Origin: Paenibacillus_E sp052115445
GTDB taxonomy: Bacteria > Bacillota > Bacilli > Paenibacillales > NBRC-103111
Direction of reading: 5' to 3'
Length of the DNA: 64,000 nt
Assembly: GCF_052115445.1 (NCBI RefSeq)
Contig: NZ_JBFRGR010000005.1
Span: forward strand, 286,114 to 350,113
The notes beneath the pieces were generated by a model. It made no database searches and was not told where the DNA came from. It was given only the letters and a program-made list of their open reading frames with translations. Of the stretch, positions 1 through 8,013 are shown piece by piece; the stretch's first letter is position 1, and every line of letters begins with the position of its first letter. Position numbers and translations under genes: made by a program.

Positions 1-96
1 TTGTTGCTCGATAAGATGAATGGAGCGGACGTACCGGCCTATGATATTACGCTCCAGCCAGCACTGCTAGAGCGAGGTTCAGTCGAACAGCGTTAA
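1..96 (+). CDS. C-terminal end of a LacI-family transcriptional regulator (partial)
   Basis: The window opens inside this gene. The last 31 codons end in a stop at 94-96. The tail contains ITLQPALLERGSV, the closing beta-strand and RGSV signature typical of LacI/GalR regulators, which end in a sugar-binding effector domain. Nothing upstream is visible, so the effector and DNA-binding specificity are unknown. It lies just upstream of, and in the same direction as, an oxidoreductase/nagB/nagA-like operon, so it may regulate that operon. The family call rests on a short motif only. Confidence 0.6.
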   Translation: MLLDKMNGADVPAYDITLQPALLERGSVEQR

Positions 97-124
97 ATTA
101 TAGCTCAGTCATGCTATAATTTAA
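93..124 (+). terminator. AT-rich perfect hairpin after the LacI gene
   Basis: The 12-base arm TTAAATTATAGC (93-104) is exactly complementary to 113-124, with an 8-base loop. It overlaps the stop codon of the LacI fragment. There is no strong U-run, so termination would be weak; the hairpin could also be an operator. Confidence 0.45.
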
Positions 125-130
125 TCTTAA

Positions 131-148
131 AAAGTAATCGATTGCTGT
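131..148. promoter_or_regulatory. Imperfect copy of the AAAGnAATCGATTnCTTT operator-like motif
   Basis: Bases 131-148 read AAAGTAATCGATTGCTGT. They match the perfect palindrome at 238-257 in the core AATCGATT and in the left arm. Two such sites about 107 bp apart upstream of one gene fit a LacI-family repressor that loops DNA. No binding data are available. Confidence 0.4.
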
Positions 149-237
149 AAATTTCCGAAATATATGAATTTATAAGCAAAAATAACGCGGAAAGGGAATA
201 AAATATTGCCTTGAAAAGGTTTCCATGTTACTATTTC

Positions 238-257
238 AAAAGAAATCGATTTCTTTT
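238..257. promoter_or_regulatory. Perfect 20-bp palindromic operator upstream of the oxidoreductase operon
   Basis: AAAAGAAATCGATTTCTTTT is its own reverse complement with a central CG, as in LacI/GalR operators. It lies 75 bp upstream of the start codon at 333. The 18-bp core recurs exactly at 33048-33065, upstream of the second DUF4838 gene, and a close variant lies at 16613-16632 upstream of the first. A shared repressor is therefore likely. Confidence 0.6.
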
Positions 258-332
258 TCCTTTTGTGAACGGTAACGATTTCGGATGTTTCAATTGAACG
301 AAGGTGTAATAAAGGGGGAGGGGAGGACAACG

Positions 333-1553
333 ATGACGAAGAAAAAGTATGTGCTGGTCGGCGCCGGCGGAAGAGCATTGCATATGTTCGCCAAACCAAT
401 GGTGACGGAATTGCAGGATTACGTGGATTTCAGAGGCGTGTTTGATACGAACCAGACGCGAGCGAGGCTATTGAGTAAAGAATGCGGCGATGTGCCGGTA
501 TATACCGATTTTCATCACATGCTTCGCGAGGCCAAGCCGGATGTTGTCATTGTCGCGAGTACGGACTATACACATCATACCTATATTATTGAGTCGCTCC
601 AGGCAGGTTGTGACGTCGTATCCGAAAAACCGATGACGATTGATGAAGAGAAGACGCGGGCGATTGTTGATGCGGAGTTGAAAAGTGGCAAGAAAGTAAC
701 GGTAACGTTTAATTTACGGTTCGCTCCCTATTTCGCCAAAGTCAAAGAACTCATTCAGTCAGGGACGATTGGCGATGTTTATCATGTTCAGTTGGAGTGG
801 TTCCTTGACCGCAATCATGGCGCCGACTACTTCCGAAGATGGCATGCGGAGATGAGGAACAGCGGCGGGTTGCTCGTGCATAAGTCCACGCATCACTTTG
901 ATATTATCAACTGGTNGGTCGATTGCAGGCCGAAACAGCTTCAGGCATTCGGTGCGCGGCGTGTATATGGCGACCAAGGGGGGCCTAAGGGCGAGCGTTG
1001 TATGACCTGTGATTATCAATCCACCTGCGCATTTTATAAAGATATTACTGCCGATGACTTCATGGGCAACTATTATGTCGGCGCCGAGCATGAAGATGGT
1101 TATTGGCGAGATCGGTGCGTATTCGACGAACGTATCGATATTTATGACACGATGAGTGTCAATTTGGAATATGAGAGCGGTGTATTTCTTAATTACTCCT
1201 TGGTTGCCTATAGCCCGTATGAAGGCTGGAAAGCGACGATTAACGGCAGCAAGGGAAGGCTGGAAGTTGGCAATACCTACCGCAATGCGGATATGAGCGC
1301 CGTGAATCCGAGCATCATAGAGTACTATAAGCTGGATGGCACCTCAGAACGGATTGAGGTTTCCACGCAAATTGGCGGTCATGGTGGCGGCGATGAGAAG
1401 CTGCGCAAAGCGATATTTATAGGCGGTGTTGAGGACCCGCTCGGCCAACAGGCAGATAGCCTTGAAGGGGCGGATTCTTGTCTGATCGGCGCGATAGCCA
1501 ACCGTTCGATTGCGGAAGGAAAATTACTGAAAGTGCCTGATTTGCGAGGATAG
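333..1553 (+). CDS. Gfo/Idh/MocA-family NAD(P)-dependent oxidoreductase (1)
   Basis: This is a predicted cytosolic sugar or amino-sugar dehydrogenase of 406 residues. The N-terminal Rossmann fold starts at VLVGAGGRA (residues 6-14). The family EKP motif is present (SEKPMT, about residue 95), followed by the C-terminal alpha/beta substrate domain with the HKSTHHFD motif. ATG 333 follows the purine-rich site GGGGGAGGGGAGG; a longer frame from 285 lacks a ribosome site. Four cysteines (223, 226, 232, 262) are conserved in the two other paralogues of this window and look like a metal site. Base 916 is N. It is the first gene of an operon with a second oxidoreductase, nagB-like and nagA-like genes. 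The substrate is unknown; GH109-type glycosidases belong to the same fold, so hydrolysis through an NAD redox step is also possible. Confidence 0.88.
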   Translation: MTKKKYVLVGAGGRALHMFAKPMVTELQDYVDFRGVFDTNQTRARLLSKECGDVPVYTDFHHMLREAKPDVVIVASTDYTHHTYIIESLQAGCDVVSEKPMTIDEEKTRAIVDAELKSGKKVTVTFNLRFAPYFAKVKELIQSGTIGDVYHVQLEWFLDRNHGADYFRRWHAEMRNSGGLLVHKSTHHFDIINWXVDCRPKQLQAFGARRVYGDQGGPKGERCMTCDYQSTCAFYKDITADDFMGNYYVGAEHEDGYWRDRCVFDERIDIYDTMSVNLEYESGVFLNYSLVAYSPYEGWKATINGSKGRLEVGNTYRNADMSAVNPSIIEYYKLDGTSERIEVSTQIGGHGGGDEKLRKAIFIGGVEDPLGQQADSLEGADSCLIGAIANRSIAEGKLLKVPDLRG

Positions 1554-1591
1554 AACGTATTCATGATAAGGATAGGAAAGGTGGAACTCGT

Positions 1592-2863
1592 ATGCAACCC
1601 ATTACAATTACGTTGATCGGCGCAGGCCTCCGGGGAATCAGATATGGTGAATATGCTTCCTCGAAACCGCGAGAAATGAAGATTACAGCCGTTGCGGAGC
1701 CTGATGACTTCAAACGCAACCGCGCCAAAGAAGCATTCGACATTCCGGAAGAAAAGTGTTTCAAAACCTGGGACGATTTGTTCGCTGCGGGCAAGCAATC
1801 TGATGCGGTGTTCATTGCTACGCGGGATCAAGATCATTTTGTTCCGGCTATGAAGGCGCTGGAAGCCGGGTATCATGTGATGCTGGAGAAGCCGATGTCA
1901 CCAAGCTGGCAAGAATGTATTGAGCTTGAGAGGACGGCAGAACAGCACAATCGTATTTTAACGATTTGTCATGTGCTGCGTTATGCTCCTTTCTTTCAGA
2001 CCATCAAGCAATTGCTGGATGAAGGCCGAATTGGCCGGCTGATGTCCATTCAGCATAATGAGAACGTTGGCTATTGGCATCAGGCGCATAGTTTTGTTCG
2101 CGGCTATTTCAACAATGCGGAAAAGTCCAGTCCGATGATTCTTGCCAAATCGTGTCATGACATGGATATTATTCAATGGTTTGCCGGCGGCAAATGCGTG
2201 AGTGTTTCGTCCTATGGGCATTTGTCTTATTTCAATAAACAGAATGCGCCTGAGGGAGCACCGAAATACTGTATTGACGGTTGTCCGGTCGCCGACTCAT
2301 GCCTCTATTATGCGCCAGATACGTATATGATCGAGAAGGGCGATTGGAAGGCAGAGGCCGCGAGCGCAGATCCGAGCTTTGAAGCTCGGTACAAGGCGAT
2401 GAAAGAAGGACCGTTCGGCCGCTGTGTGTTCCAAAGCGATAATGACGTGGTCGATCACCAAGTCGTCACTATGGATTTCGATAATGAAGTGACAGTGGCG
2501 TTCACGATGAGCGCATTTACGGAGAAGTGTAACCGCACACTCAAGCTGATGGGGACGACTGGTGAAATTCGAGCGACGATGGAAACGGATGAAATTGAAA
2601 TTCGCCCTTTTGGCGCAGAGCGTGTTGAAGTGATCAAGCTTCAGGCATCTGAAGGACATGTCGGTCATGGTGGCGGCGATGGACGTCTCGTGAAAGACTT
2701 TGTCCGAACGGTTCGCGCGATGGCGTCGGGGCAAGGCGTGAAATCGAGTCAAACATCAGCCAAGGCATCGGTACAGAGTCACCTGATGGCTTTTGCAGCC
2801 GAACGTTCCAGAGTAGAGAAAAGAATGGTTCCACTTGAAGAATTTTATCAGGAGGGCAATTAG
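1592..2863 (+). CDS. Gfo/Idh/MocA-family oxidoreductase (2)
   Basis: This 423-residue cytosolic oxidoreductase has a Rossmann start ITLIGAGLRG (residues 4-13), the motif LEKPMSP near residue 95 and a C-terminal dimerisation/substrate domain. It is more distant from gene 1 than the third copy at 11750 is. The cysteine cluster is kept with a slightly different spacing (Cys227, 231, 237, 278). The start at 1592 is preceded by AGGAAAGGTGG. It lies 38 bp after gene 1 and one base before the NagB-like gene, so the genes are probably co-transcribed. It may act with gene 1 in a two-step oxidation/reduction of a sugar ring before deamination. The exact reaction cannot be read from the sequence. Confidence 0.86.
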   Translation: MQPITITLIGAGLRGIRYGEYASSKPREMKITAVAEPDDFKRNRAKEAFDIPEEKCFKTWDDLFAAGKQSDAVFIATRDQDHFVPAMKALEAGYHVMLEKPMSPSWQECIELERTAEQHNRILTICHVLRYAPFFQTIKQLLDEGRIGRLMSIQHNENVGYWHQAHSFVRGYFNNAEKSSPMILAKSCHDMDIIQWFAGGKCVSVSSYGHLSYFNKQNAPEGAPKYCIDGCPVADSCLYYAPDTYMIEKGDWKAEAASADPSFEARYKAMKEGPFGRCVFQSDNDVVDHQVVTMDFDNEVTVAFTMSAFTEKCNRTLKLMGTTGEIRATMETDEIEIRPFGAERVEVIKLQASEGHVGHGGGDGRLVKDFVRTVRAMASGQGVKSSQTSAKASVQSHLMAFAAERSRVEKRMVPLEEFYQEGN

Positions 2864-2864
2864 T

Positions 2865-3602
2865 ATGAAAATTCATATCTTGGAATCTGCAGACCAATCA
2901 GGATTAGAGGCAGCGAGAGAGGGCGCAAGGTTGATCAATGCGGCGATAGCGGTTAAAGGGGAAGCCAGGATTGTACTTTCGACGGGTGCTTCGCAATTTG
3001 AATTTCTGAAACATTTCGTCAAGATGGATGTCGCGTGGGATAAAGTAGAGATGTTCCATTTGGATGAGTACGTCGGCTTGCCAGAGACGCATCCGGCTAG
3101 TTTCCGCAAGTATCTCAAGGAGCGCTTTTTGCAGTACGTCGATGTGCGGAAATATTGGCTGGTCGATGGCGAAGGCAATCTGAATGAGGCACTTGACCAA
3201 CTGAATGAAGAAATTAGCAAGGCGCCGATTGACGTGGCGCTGATTGGAATTGGCGAGAATGCGCATATTGCCTTCAATGATCCGCCTGCAGATTTTGACG
3301 ACGAGCGGCCTTTCAAAATTGTGGAATTGTCAGATACTTGCAAAATGCAGCAGGTTGGCGAAGGATGGTTTGCCACGGTGGAAGATGTGCCTAAACAAGC
3401 GATTTCTATGTCGGTCCAGCAAATATTGAAAAGCCTCAATGTTATCTCCGTTGTGCCCCGTCAAGCGAAAGCTCAGGCGATTAGGGATACGTTGCAGAAT
3501 CGCGTTGACGTTAACGTTCCGGCTACTGTCATGAAGACACATGCCAATTGGAGTTTATATTTGGATAAACACTCATCCTCGCTTGTATACGAGTGGTGCT
3601 AA
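2865..3602 (+). CDS. nagB: Glucosamine-6-phosphate deaminase-like isomerase
   Basis: This enzyme is predicted to convert glucosamine-6-phosphate to fructose-6-phosphate plus ammonia in the cytosol. Its 245 residues match the usual length of about 240. The phosphate loop VLSTGASQFEF (about residues 37-47), FHLDEYVGL (about 65-73) and GIGENAHIAFNDPP (about 125-138, with the catalytic His) are present. ATG 2865 was chosen because CAGGAGGG lies just upstream and the previous stop is at 2861-2863. The C-terminal segment with QQVGEG and DVPKQAISM is typical of a NagB-like subgroup rather than the classical E. coli form, so a related amino-sugar phosphate may be the true substrate. Its neighbour is a NagA-like deacetylase. 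Confidence 0.85.
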   Translation: MKIHILESADQSGLEAAREGARLINAAIAVKGEARIVLSTGASQFEFLKHFVKMDVAWDKVEMFHLDEYVGLPETHPASFRKYLKERFLQYVDVRKYWLVDGEGNLNEALDQLNEEISKAPIDVALIGIGENAHIAFNDPPADFDDERPFKIVELSDTCKMQQVGEGWFATVEDVPKQAISMSVQQILKSLNVISVVPRQAKAQAIRDTLQNRVDVNVPATVMKTHANWSLYLDKHSSSLVYEWC

Positions 3603-3627
3603 TCTGCTGCAGGCGGAGGCGATTGAA

Positions 3628-4788
3628 TTGAAATGGCAGGGGAAGCTGGTCACGACAGGAGAAGCGGTACAGATTGAGACGGCGCACGGCGTCATTACGA
3701 AAATAACCCGACTGCTGCAGACGGGCAGCCAGCTGCCGTGGATTTCGGCAGGGTGGACGGACTTGCAGGTGAATGGTTTTGGCGGGTATGATTTGAATGC
3801 AGAGCACACGACGATGGAGGACATTGAAGGTGTGACGAAGGCACTTCATGCCAAAGGAGTCACGACGTACTTGCCTACAGTCATTACCGGGAGCTTCGAG
3901 CGAATGCGTCAAGCGATGTCGGCCATTGCGGGGTATTGCCGAGCGGATTCGTTTGCTAGCTCATCCATAAAAGGCATTCATATGGAAGGACCTTATTTAT
4001 CCAGTGAAGACGGCAGCAGAGGAGCGCATCCGCGAGCGTATACAAGAAACCCCGATTGGGATGAATTTGTGCGCTTGCAGGATGCGGCCGAGGGACGGAT
4101 CTGTATGGTTACGCTCGCTCCAGAGCGGGATGGCGCCACAGCGTTCATTGAACGCTTGGCAAAGTCGGGCGTCGTGGTTGCGATCGGACATACGATGGCA
4201 ACTGCTCAGCAATTGGACGATGCGGTGAAGGCCGGAGCTGCGTTATGCACGCATCTGGGCAACGGCTCGCAGCCGATGCTGCCGCGGCATCCGAATTACA
4301 TCTGGCATCAGTTGGCGGATGACCGTCTGTGGGCGACGTTTATTCCGGACGGTCATCATCTGACCCCGTCGGTACTAAAGGCAATGCTTAGAATCAAGCG
4401 GGACAGAAGTATACTGGTTAGCGATACTACACAGTTCGGGGGCATGCCCCCCGGCGAATATAGCAGCTTGATCGGCGGCACAGTTGTGCTGCATGAGAAT
4501 GGACATTTGCATACGGCGGACAATCCGCACATTTTGGCAGGATCGGCCGCATCGCTCGACAAGGGGATCGAGAATGCGATTCGCTATACGGATATGAGTT
4601 TAGTTGAAGCAGTTGAAGCTGTGACATTCAGAGTTGCTGCGGTGATGCAGGATGACAAGGCAGGGCGGGTGCGAATTAATAGCCCGGCAGATTTAACGTT
4701 GTTCGACTATGATCAGCAGAGCGGTGTGATTGCAGTCAGAGAGACGATTGTAGCTGGGGAGTCTGTGTACAATAACTTTCCGAAATAA
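3628..4788 (+). CDS. nagA: N-acetylglucosamine-6-phosphate deacetylase-like amidohydrolase
   Basis: This enzyme is predicted to remove the acetyl group from GlcNAc-6-phosphate or a related amino sugar, feeding the deaminase encoded just upstream. The amidohydrolase features are WTDLQVNGFGG (the Q-x-N form also found in E. coli NagA), HMEGPYLS with the metal-binding Glu, AIGHT, CTHLGNG and LVSDTTQ with the catalytic Asp. The THLGNGSQP segment differs from the usual THLFNAM/THLYNAM, so substrate choice may be altered. I chose TTG 3628 behind GGAGGCG (386 residues). The in-frame ATG at 3541 would add 29 residues that overlap nagB and match nothing. A strong terminator follows. Confidence 0.82.
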   Translation: MKWQGKLVTTGEAVQIETAHGVITKITRLLQTGSQLPWISAGWTDLQVNGFGGYDLNAEHTTMEDIEGVTKALHAKGVTTYLPTVITGSFERMRQAMSAIAGYCRADSFASSSIKGIHMEGPYLSSEDGSRGAHPRAYTRNPDWDEFVRLQDAAEGRICMVTLAPERDGATAFIERLAKSGVVVAIGHTMATAQQLDDAVKAGAALCTHLGNGSQPMLPRHPNYIWHQLADDRLWATFIPDGHHLTPSVLKAMLRIKRDRSILVSDTTQFGGMPPGEYSSLIGGTVVLHENGHLHTADNPHILAGSAASLDKGIENAIRYTDMSLVEAVEAVTFRVAAVMQDDKAGRVRINSPADLTLFDYDQQSGVIAVRETIVAGESVYNNFPK

Positions 4789-4839
4789 AGTACCTTCGGA
4801 AAGCTTCACGAAGTCAAACAAAATATAGAGCGGACTTAT

Positions 4840-4881
4840 AAAGCTCTTGAACCCGTCCTTGTGGCGATTCAAGAGCTTTTT
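4840..4881. terminator. Intrinsic terminator after the nagA-like gene
   Basis: The 12-base arm AAAGCTCTTGAA (4840-4851) pairs perfectly with 4868-4879 and is followed by further T residues. The A-run at the 5' side makes it usable on both strands, so it may also serve the convergent LacI gene that ends at 4981. Confidence 0.8.
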
Positions 4882-4980
4882 CTAGCATTGAAGAAATCCT
4901 GTATATGCTCAGTGGAGAACACTTCGAGGATATGAAACGCAAGTATGGAAGTGAGCCCACCTCCACGATTCTCATCTGCT

Positions 4981-5979
4981 CTACGAAGGACAAATAGCAG
5001 TCGTACCTCCGGGAAACAAATCGTATTCCGTTATCAATTCGTACAACGGTGCCGTTTGGTTGTTTGGATGACTTTGGTTACGCTGGATCATCTCGATCAA
5101 CCGTGTCATGGGAAGCTCTTTTTGCGAGTTGTTCATGAGAAAGGTCGTCAATTGGGGCACGCTCAGTTTGACGAACTCCGAGTATTCGTGGCCGATCAGG
5201 CTGATTTCGCCGGGTACGTCAATGCCAAGGCGCTTCAAGCCTTGCAGCACCCCGAACTGGATGACGGTGTTGGCGCAATAAGCGGCCGTATATTCGATAT
5301 TCAATTCATGCATCCGGTTACATAACTCAAGTCCATCTTCTTCCTTCCCCGTCTGGATCAACGATTTATCCAGTTCGATGCCGGCTTCTTGCAGCGCTTG
5401 TGTGTAACCGGCTAACTCCCGCTTGATGATCAGCAAACTGAGGCTACCTGAGAAAAAGGCGATTCTCCGGTGGCCAAGCTCAATTAAATAATTGACCGCG
5501 TCGTAAGCTACCTTCTTGTAATCGCCCATGACGACAGGAATATCGGTTCGATCGGTACACCCGTAATAGAGGTGGGGAACTTTCGACTCCTCAAGAATGC
5601 CGATCATCGTGTCGTCCAAAATGCCTGAGACGAGAATGCCGGCCGTATCTGAGCTTTTGGCCAATTCTCTAAGCCGTTGGTGATCCTGTGGATTCGGTCT
5701 GATGCTCATGAACACCAAGGAATAACCGGAGCGGGCCGCTGCTTCTTCCGCCACCTTCAGATGATGGGAGAAGCGGGGATCGTTCGGATTCCGGTCATAG
5801 AACACATAGCATATTTTGGGGAGGACGTCCGAATCTCGATAGCCCAATTCCCTGGCGGCTTTCAAAATAAGCTGTCTCGTCTTCTCGGAAACCGTACTAT
5901 TTGGCGCATTGTTCAGCACGAGGGAGACGGCTGTGCGCGAGACGCCGACATGATCGGCGATGTCTTTTTGGGTAACCAT
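4981..5979 (-). CDS. LacI-family transcriptional regulator, divergent to the sugar ABC operon
   Basis: This is a DNA-binding repressor of about 332 residues. The N-terminal helix-turn-helix VTQKDIADHVGVSRTAVSLVLN (residues 2-23) is classical LacI. It is followed by the hinge helix (VSEKTRQLILKAARELGY) and a periplasmic-binding-protein-like effector domain (Peripla_BP_3) containing GHRRIAFFSG and the late EISLIGHEYSEF. The start at 5979 (ATG after GGAAGG) was preferred to the upstream in-frame ATG at 6003. It is transcribed away from the ABC binding-protein gene at 6357. Palindromes and a cre site in the shared promoter region suggest auto-regulation, repression of the transporter and carbon catabolite control. 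The effector sugar is unknown. Confidence 0.9.
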   Translation of the reverse strand: MVTQKDIADHVGVSRTAVSLVLNNAPNSTVSEKTRQLILKAARELGYRDSDVLPKICYVFYDRNPNDPRFSHHLKVAEEAAARSGYSLVFMSIRPNPQDHQRLRELAKSSDTAGILVSGILDDTMIGILEESKVPHLYYGCTDRTDIPVVMGDYKKVAYDAVNYLIELGHRRIAFFSGSLSLLIIKRELAGYTQALQEAGIELDKSLIQTGKEEDGLELCNRMHELNIEYTAAYCANTVIQFGVLQGLKRLGIDVPGEISLIGHEYSEFVKLSVPQLTTFLMNNSQKELPMTRLIEMIQRNQSHPNNQTAPLYELITEYDLFPGGTTAICPS

Positions 5980-6013
5980 AACTTCGACCTTCCATTCTAT
6001 CATGAAGATTTAG

Positions 6014-6025
6014 TAAACATGTTTA
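6014..6025. promoter_or_regulatory. Palindrome TAAACATGTTTA at the LacI promoter
   Basis: This perfect 12-bp palindrome lies 35 bp upstream of the LacI start codon. Its position suits an auto-repression operator for the divergent regulator. Confidence 0.4.
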
Positions 6026-6116
6026 TGTTTATTTCTTATTATCAGCGATGAGGGCGGCGGCGTCAATAAATCGTTCCTATATTTATTTTTTGTCGATGGC
6101 ATCTTTTCAAATGAAC

Positions 6117-6130
6117 ATAACATATGTTAT
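6117..6130. promoter_or_regulatory. Palindrome ATAACATATGTTAT in the divergent promoter region
   Basis: This perfect 14-bp palindrome is near the middle of the 377-bp lacI/ABC intergenic region. Related TTATGTTAT strings recur near 6222 and 6276. They may form an operator array or AT-rich promoter elements. Confidence 0.4.
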
Positions 6131-6139
6131 ATTAGATTC

Positions 6140-6158
6140 ATAAGAAAACGATTACTTT
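6140..6158. promoter_or_regulatory. Weak match to the AAAGnAATCGATTnCTTT motif
   Basis: The segment contains AAGAAAACGATTACTTTT, which keeps both arms of the motif but has AACGATT at the core. It is upstream of the sugar-binding protein gene. If genuine, it would join the transporter to the same regulon as the oxidoreductase and DUF4838 genes. Confidence 0.3.
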
Positions 6159-6163
6159 TCGTA

Positions 6164-6177
6164 TGAAAGCGCTTGAA
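6164..6177 (+). promoter_or_regulatory. Candidate CcpA cre site upstream of the ABC operon
   Basis: TGAAAGCGCTTGAA differs from the ideal cre TGAAAGCGCTTTCA at two end positions. The location upstream of a sugar transporter is the expected place for carbon catabolite repression by CcpA-HPr. Confidence 0.6.
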
Positions 6178-6356
6178 ATTTAATTTTTTTGTGGTAAGCT
6201 TGGGTCATATCGAAATAATTTATGTTATATACAGGCTGAATTGAGTGGAAACAAGCTATTTCGGTTAAAAAATATAAATTATGTTATGGATTTCATTGTT
6301 GAAACGCGTCGCAAGACGATTTCATATATAGTTCAATAATATGGAGGGGTTAAAAG

Positions 6357-7682
6357 ATGAACAAAAAGGGACTTATGATGGTTTCCATGTCGGCAATGTT
6401 AGCGCTTGCAGTTGCGGGTTGCTCGACAACGAAAGACGGCGGTGGCACACCGAGCAATTCGCCAACAGCTGGCGGATCAGCAGCGCCGAAGAACGTATCG
6501 CTCAAAATCGGTTTGCCTGGCGCCTATGATGTAACGAAAAAGGAAATTATCGACGGTTTTATCGCCAAATATCCGAATATTAAGGTTGAAATTCAAGACG
6601 CTCCTTGGGGCGACTTCGTAACGAAGATCGCGACGCAAATTGCCGGCGGCACGACACCGGACGTTTGGCTTCAGGAGAATGCGGTTATTCTCGGCTATGG
6701 CAAGCGCGGCGTTGCGGAAGACTTGGCTCCGTATATCAAGCGAGATCTGAAGGATGCCGACTACATCCCAGGCTTGTACGCTGCGAAGACGCCGGAAGGC
6801 AAAGTGTACGGCATTCCTCACGGCATTAACCCGGTTGCGCTCGCTTACAACAAGAAAGTGTTTGCGGATGCGAATATCCCGCTTCCAAACGACAACTGGA
6901 CATTTAACGATTTGATCGAAACTGCTAAGAAACTGACGAAGAACGGCGCTGACGGCAAGCCGGCGATTTACGGATTCGTGGGCAACTTTACGATTACGCA
7001 AGGTTGGTTCCCGTGGATCAAGCAGGCGGGCGGGCAAGCGCTGGACAGTACGCTGACGAAATCAATGTTTAACGATCCGAAGACGTTGACCGGTATTAAG
7101 CAGCTTGCGGATGGCGTCAAACAAGGCTACTTCACGAGCGACGACTTCCAGAAGGCGAACGGCGGCGAAATGCAAACGTTCGCGACCGGGAAAGCGGCGA
7201 TGTATATTCTCCAGTACAGCAACCAGGTTGCGATCAACAAAAACTTCCCGGACGCAGACTGGGATGTCGTGAAGTTGCCTAAAGCTGTCGACGGCAAGCG
7301 CTACGTACCGATGGTAACGAACTCCTGGTTGGTGTCTTCCAAGGCATCGCAGGACGTGAAGGATGCAGCATGGACGTTCCTGAAATACTACTTGAGCGAT
7401 GAATCGCAAAATATCTTGGCGTCAAGCGGCTCGTCGATCCCAGTCAAGAAGTCGGCGTTTGAAGTTATTGAGAAGTCGACCACCAAGCCGCTTAACAAGA
7501 AGGCGTTCACCGAAGGCATCGCCGAGGGCGGCGTTACGCTGGATGAGAACCCGAGCTGGACCGAATGGCGCACAGCGGCACAGCCGATCATCACGGACAT
7601 CGTGAAGGGTAATATTCCTGCTGAGGAAGGTCTCAAGCAAGTTCACGAGAAAGTGCAAGCTGTGTTGGATAAAAACAAATAA
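6357..7682 (+). CDS. Sugar ABC transporter substrate-binding lipoprotein (family 1)
   Basis: This 441-residue lipoprotein captures a sugar or oligosaccharide outside the membrane for the two permeases encoded downstream. The signal peptide is followed by lipobox LAVAGC (Cys at residue 22) and a Gly/Ser/Pro linker. The mature part has the SBP_bac_1 pattern: DVTKKEIIDGFIAKYPNIKVE, then TTPDVWL, then GIPHGINPVALAYNKKVF. The start is preceded by GGAGGGG. No ATPase gene is present, so a shared MsmX-type ATPase is likely, as in Bacillus relatives. It is separated from its permeases by a 168-bp repeat-like element, which could affect expression. The ligand cannot be deduced. Confidence 0.93.
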   Translation: MNKKGLMMVSMSAMLALAVAGCSTTKDGGGTPSNSPTAGGSAAPKNVSLKIGLPGAYDVTKKEIIDGFIAKYPNIKVEIQDAPWGDFVTKIATQIAGGTTPDVWLQENAVILGYGKRGVAEDLAPYIKRDLKDADYIPGLYAAKTPEGKVYGIPHGINPVALAYNKKVFADANIPLPNDNWTFNDLIETAKKLTKNGADGKPAIYGFVGNFTITQGWFPWIKQAGGQALDSTLTKSMFNDPKTLTGIKQLADGVKQGYFTSDDFQKANGGEMQTFATGKAAMYILQYSNQVAINKNFPDADWDVVKLPKAVDGKRYVPMVTNSWLVSSKASQDVKDAAWTFLKYYLSDESQNILASSGSSIPVKKSAFEVIEKSTTKPLNKKAFTEGIAEGGVTLDENPSWTEWRTAAQPIITDIVKGNIPAEEGLKQVHEKVQAVLDKNK

Positions 7683-7821
7683 GAATTCGCGACGAGCACA
7701 GTGAAAACTGGTCTCAAAGCGAAGTTAAAGCTGTAGGGCAGCCGGCAATTGGAGACGGATCGCGCGCGAAGAGTTGGCGATTCGTCTTCGTCTGGTTGTT
7801 ACTTTTGAAATTAAAGTGAGT

Positions 7822-7989
7822 GTTCAAAAAGTCGGGTTTTCAGCACCGAGAAGATTGAGAGAAGCTGAAGAAGGAGGAACGGAGTGTAGGGAAAACCTAC
7901 ATGAGTACCGCACTTCGAAGGTGAACGCAAGATTCGATGTCGAGTCCGCTTCCTGGATTACTTCGTGATCAAAAGACGACTTTTTGAAC
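7822..7989. repeat. MITE-like or structured-RNA element with 13-bp perfect terminal inverted repeats
   Basis: GTTCAAAAAGTCG (7822-7834) is the exact reverse complement of 7977-7989, and the similarity continues inwards for several bases (GGTTTT against TCTTTT). The interior contains GGAGGAACGGAGTG and a small hairpin GTAGGGAAAACCTAC, and shows no credible gene. The element fills the otherwise empty gap between the binding protein and the first permease. Its ends and size resemble a miniature inverted-repeat transposable element. I recall similar intergenic repeats in Paenibacillus genomes but cannot check that here. Confidence 0.6.
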
Positions 7990-8013
7990 TTCCTCTTAAA
8001 AGGTGGTGTCCGG

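Noticed and set aside
759..1091. Minus-strand open frame of 110 codons inside oxidoreductase 1
   Set aside because: It is a shadow of the clearly supported plus-strand gene, with no ribosome site or recognisable motif.
3541..3627. Upstream ATG for the nagA-like gene
   Set aside because: It would overlap nagB by 62 bases and add residues unlike the family; TTG 3628 has a good ribosome site.
4882..4980. Start-less frame reading SIEEILYMLSGEHFEDMKRK between nagA and the LacI gene
   Set aside because: It looks protein-like but is only about 37 codons, has no start or ribosome site and matches nothing I recognise.
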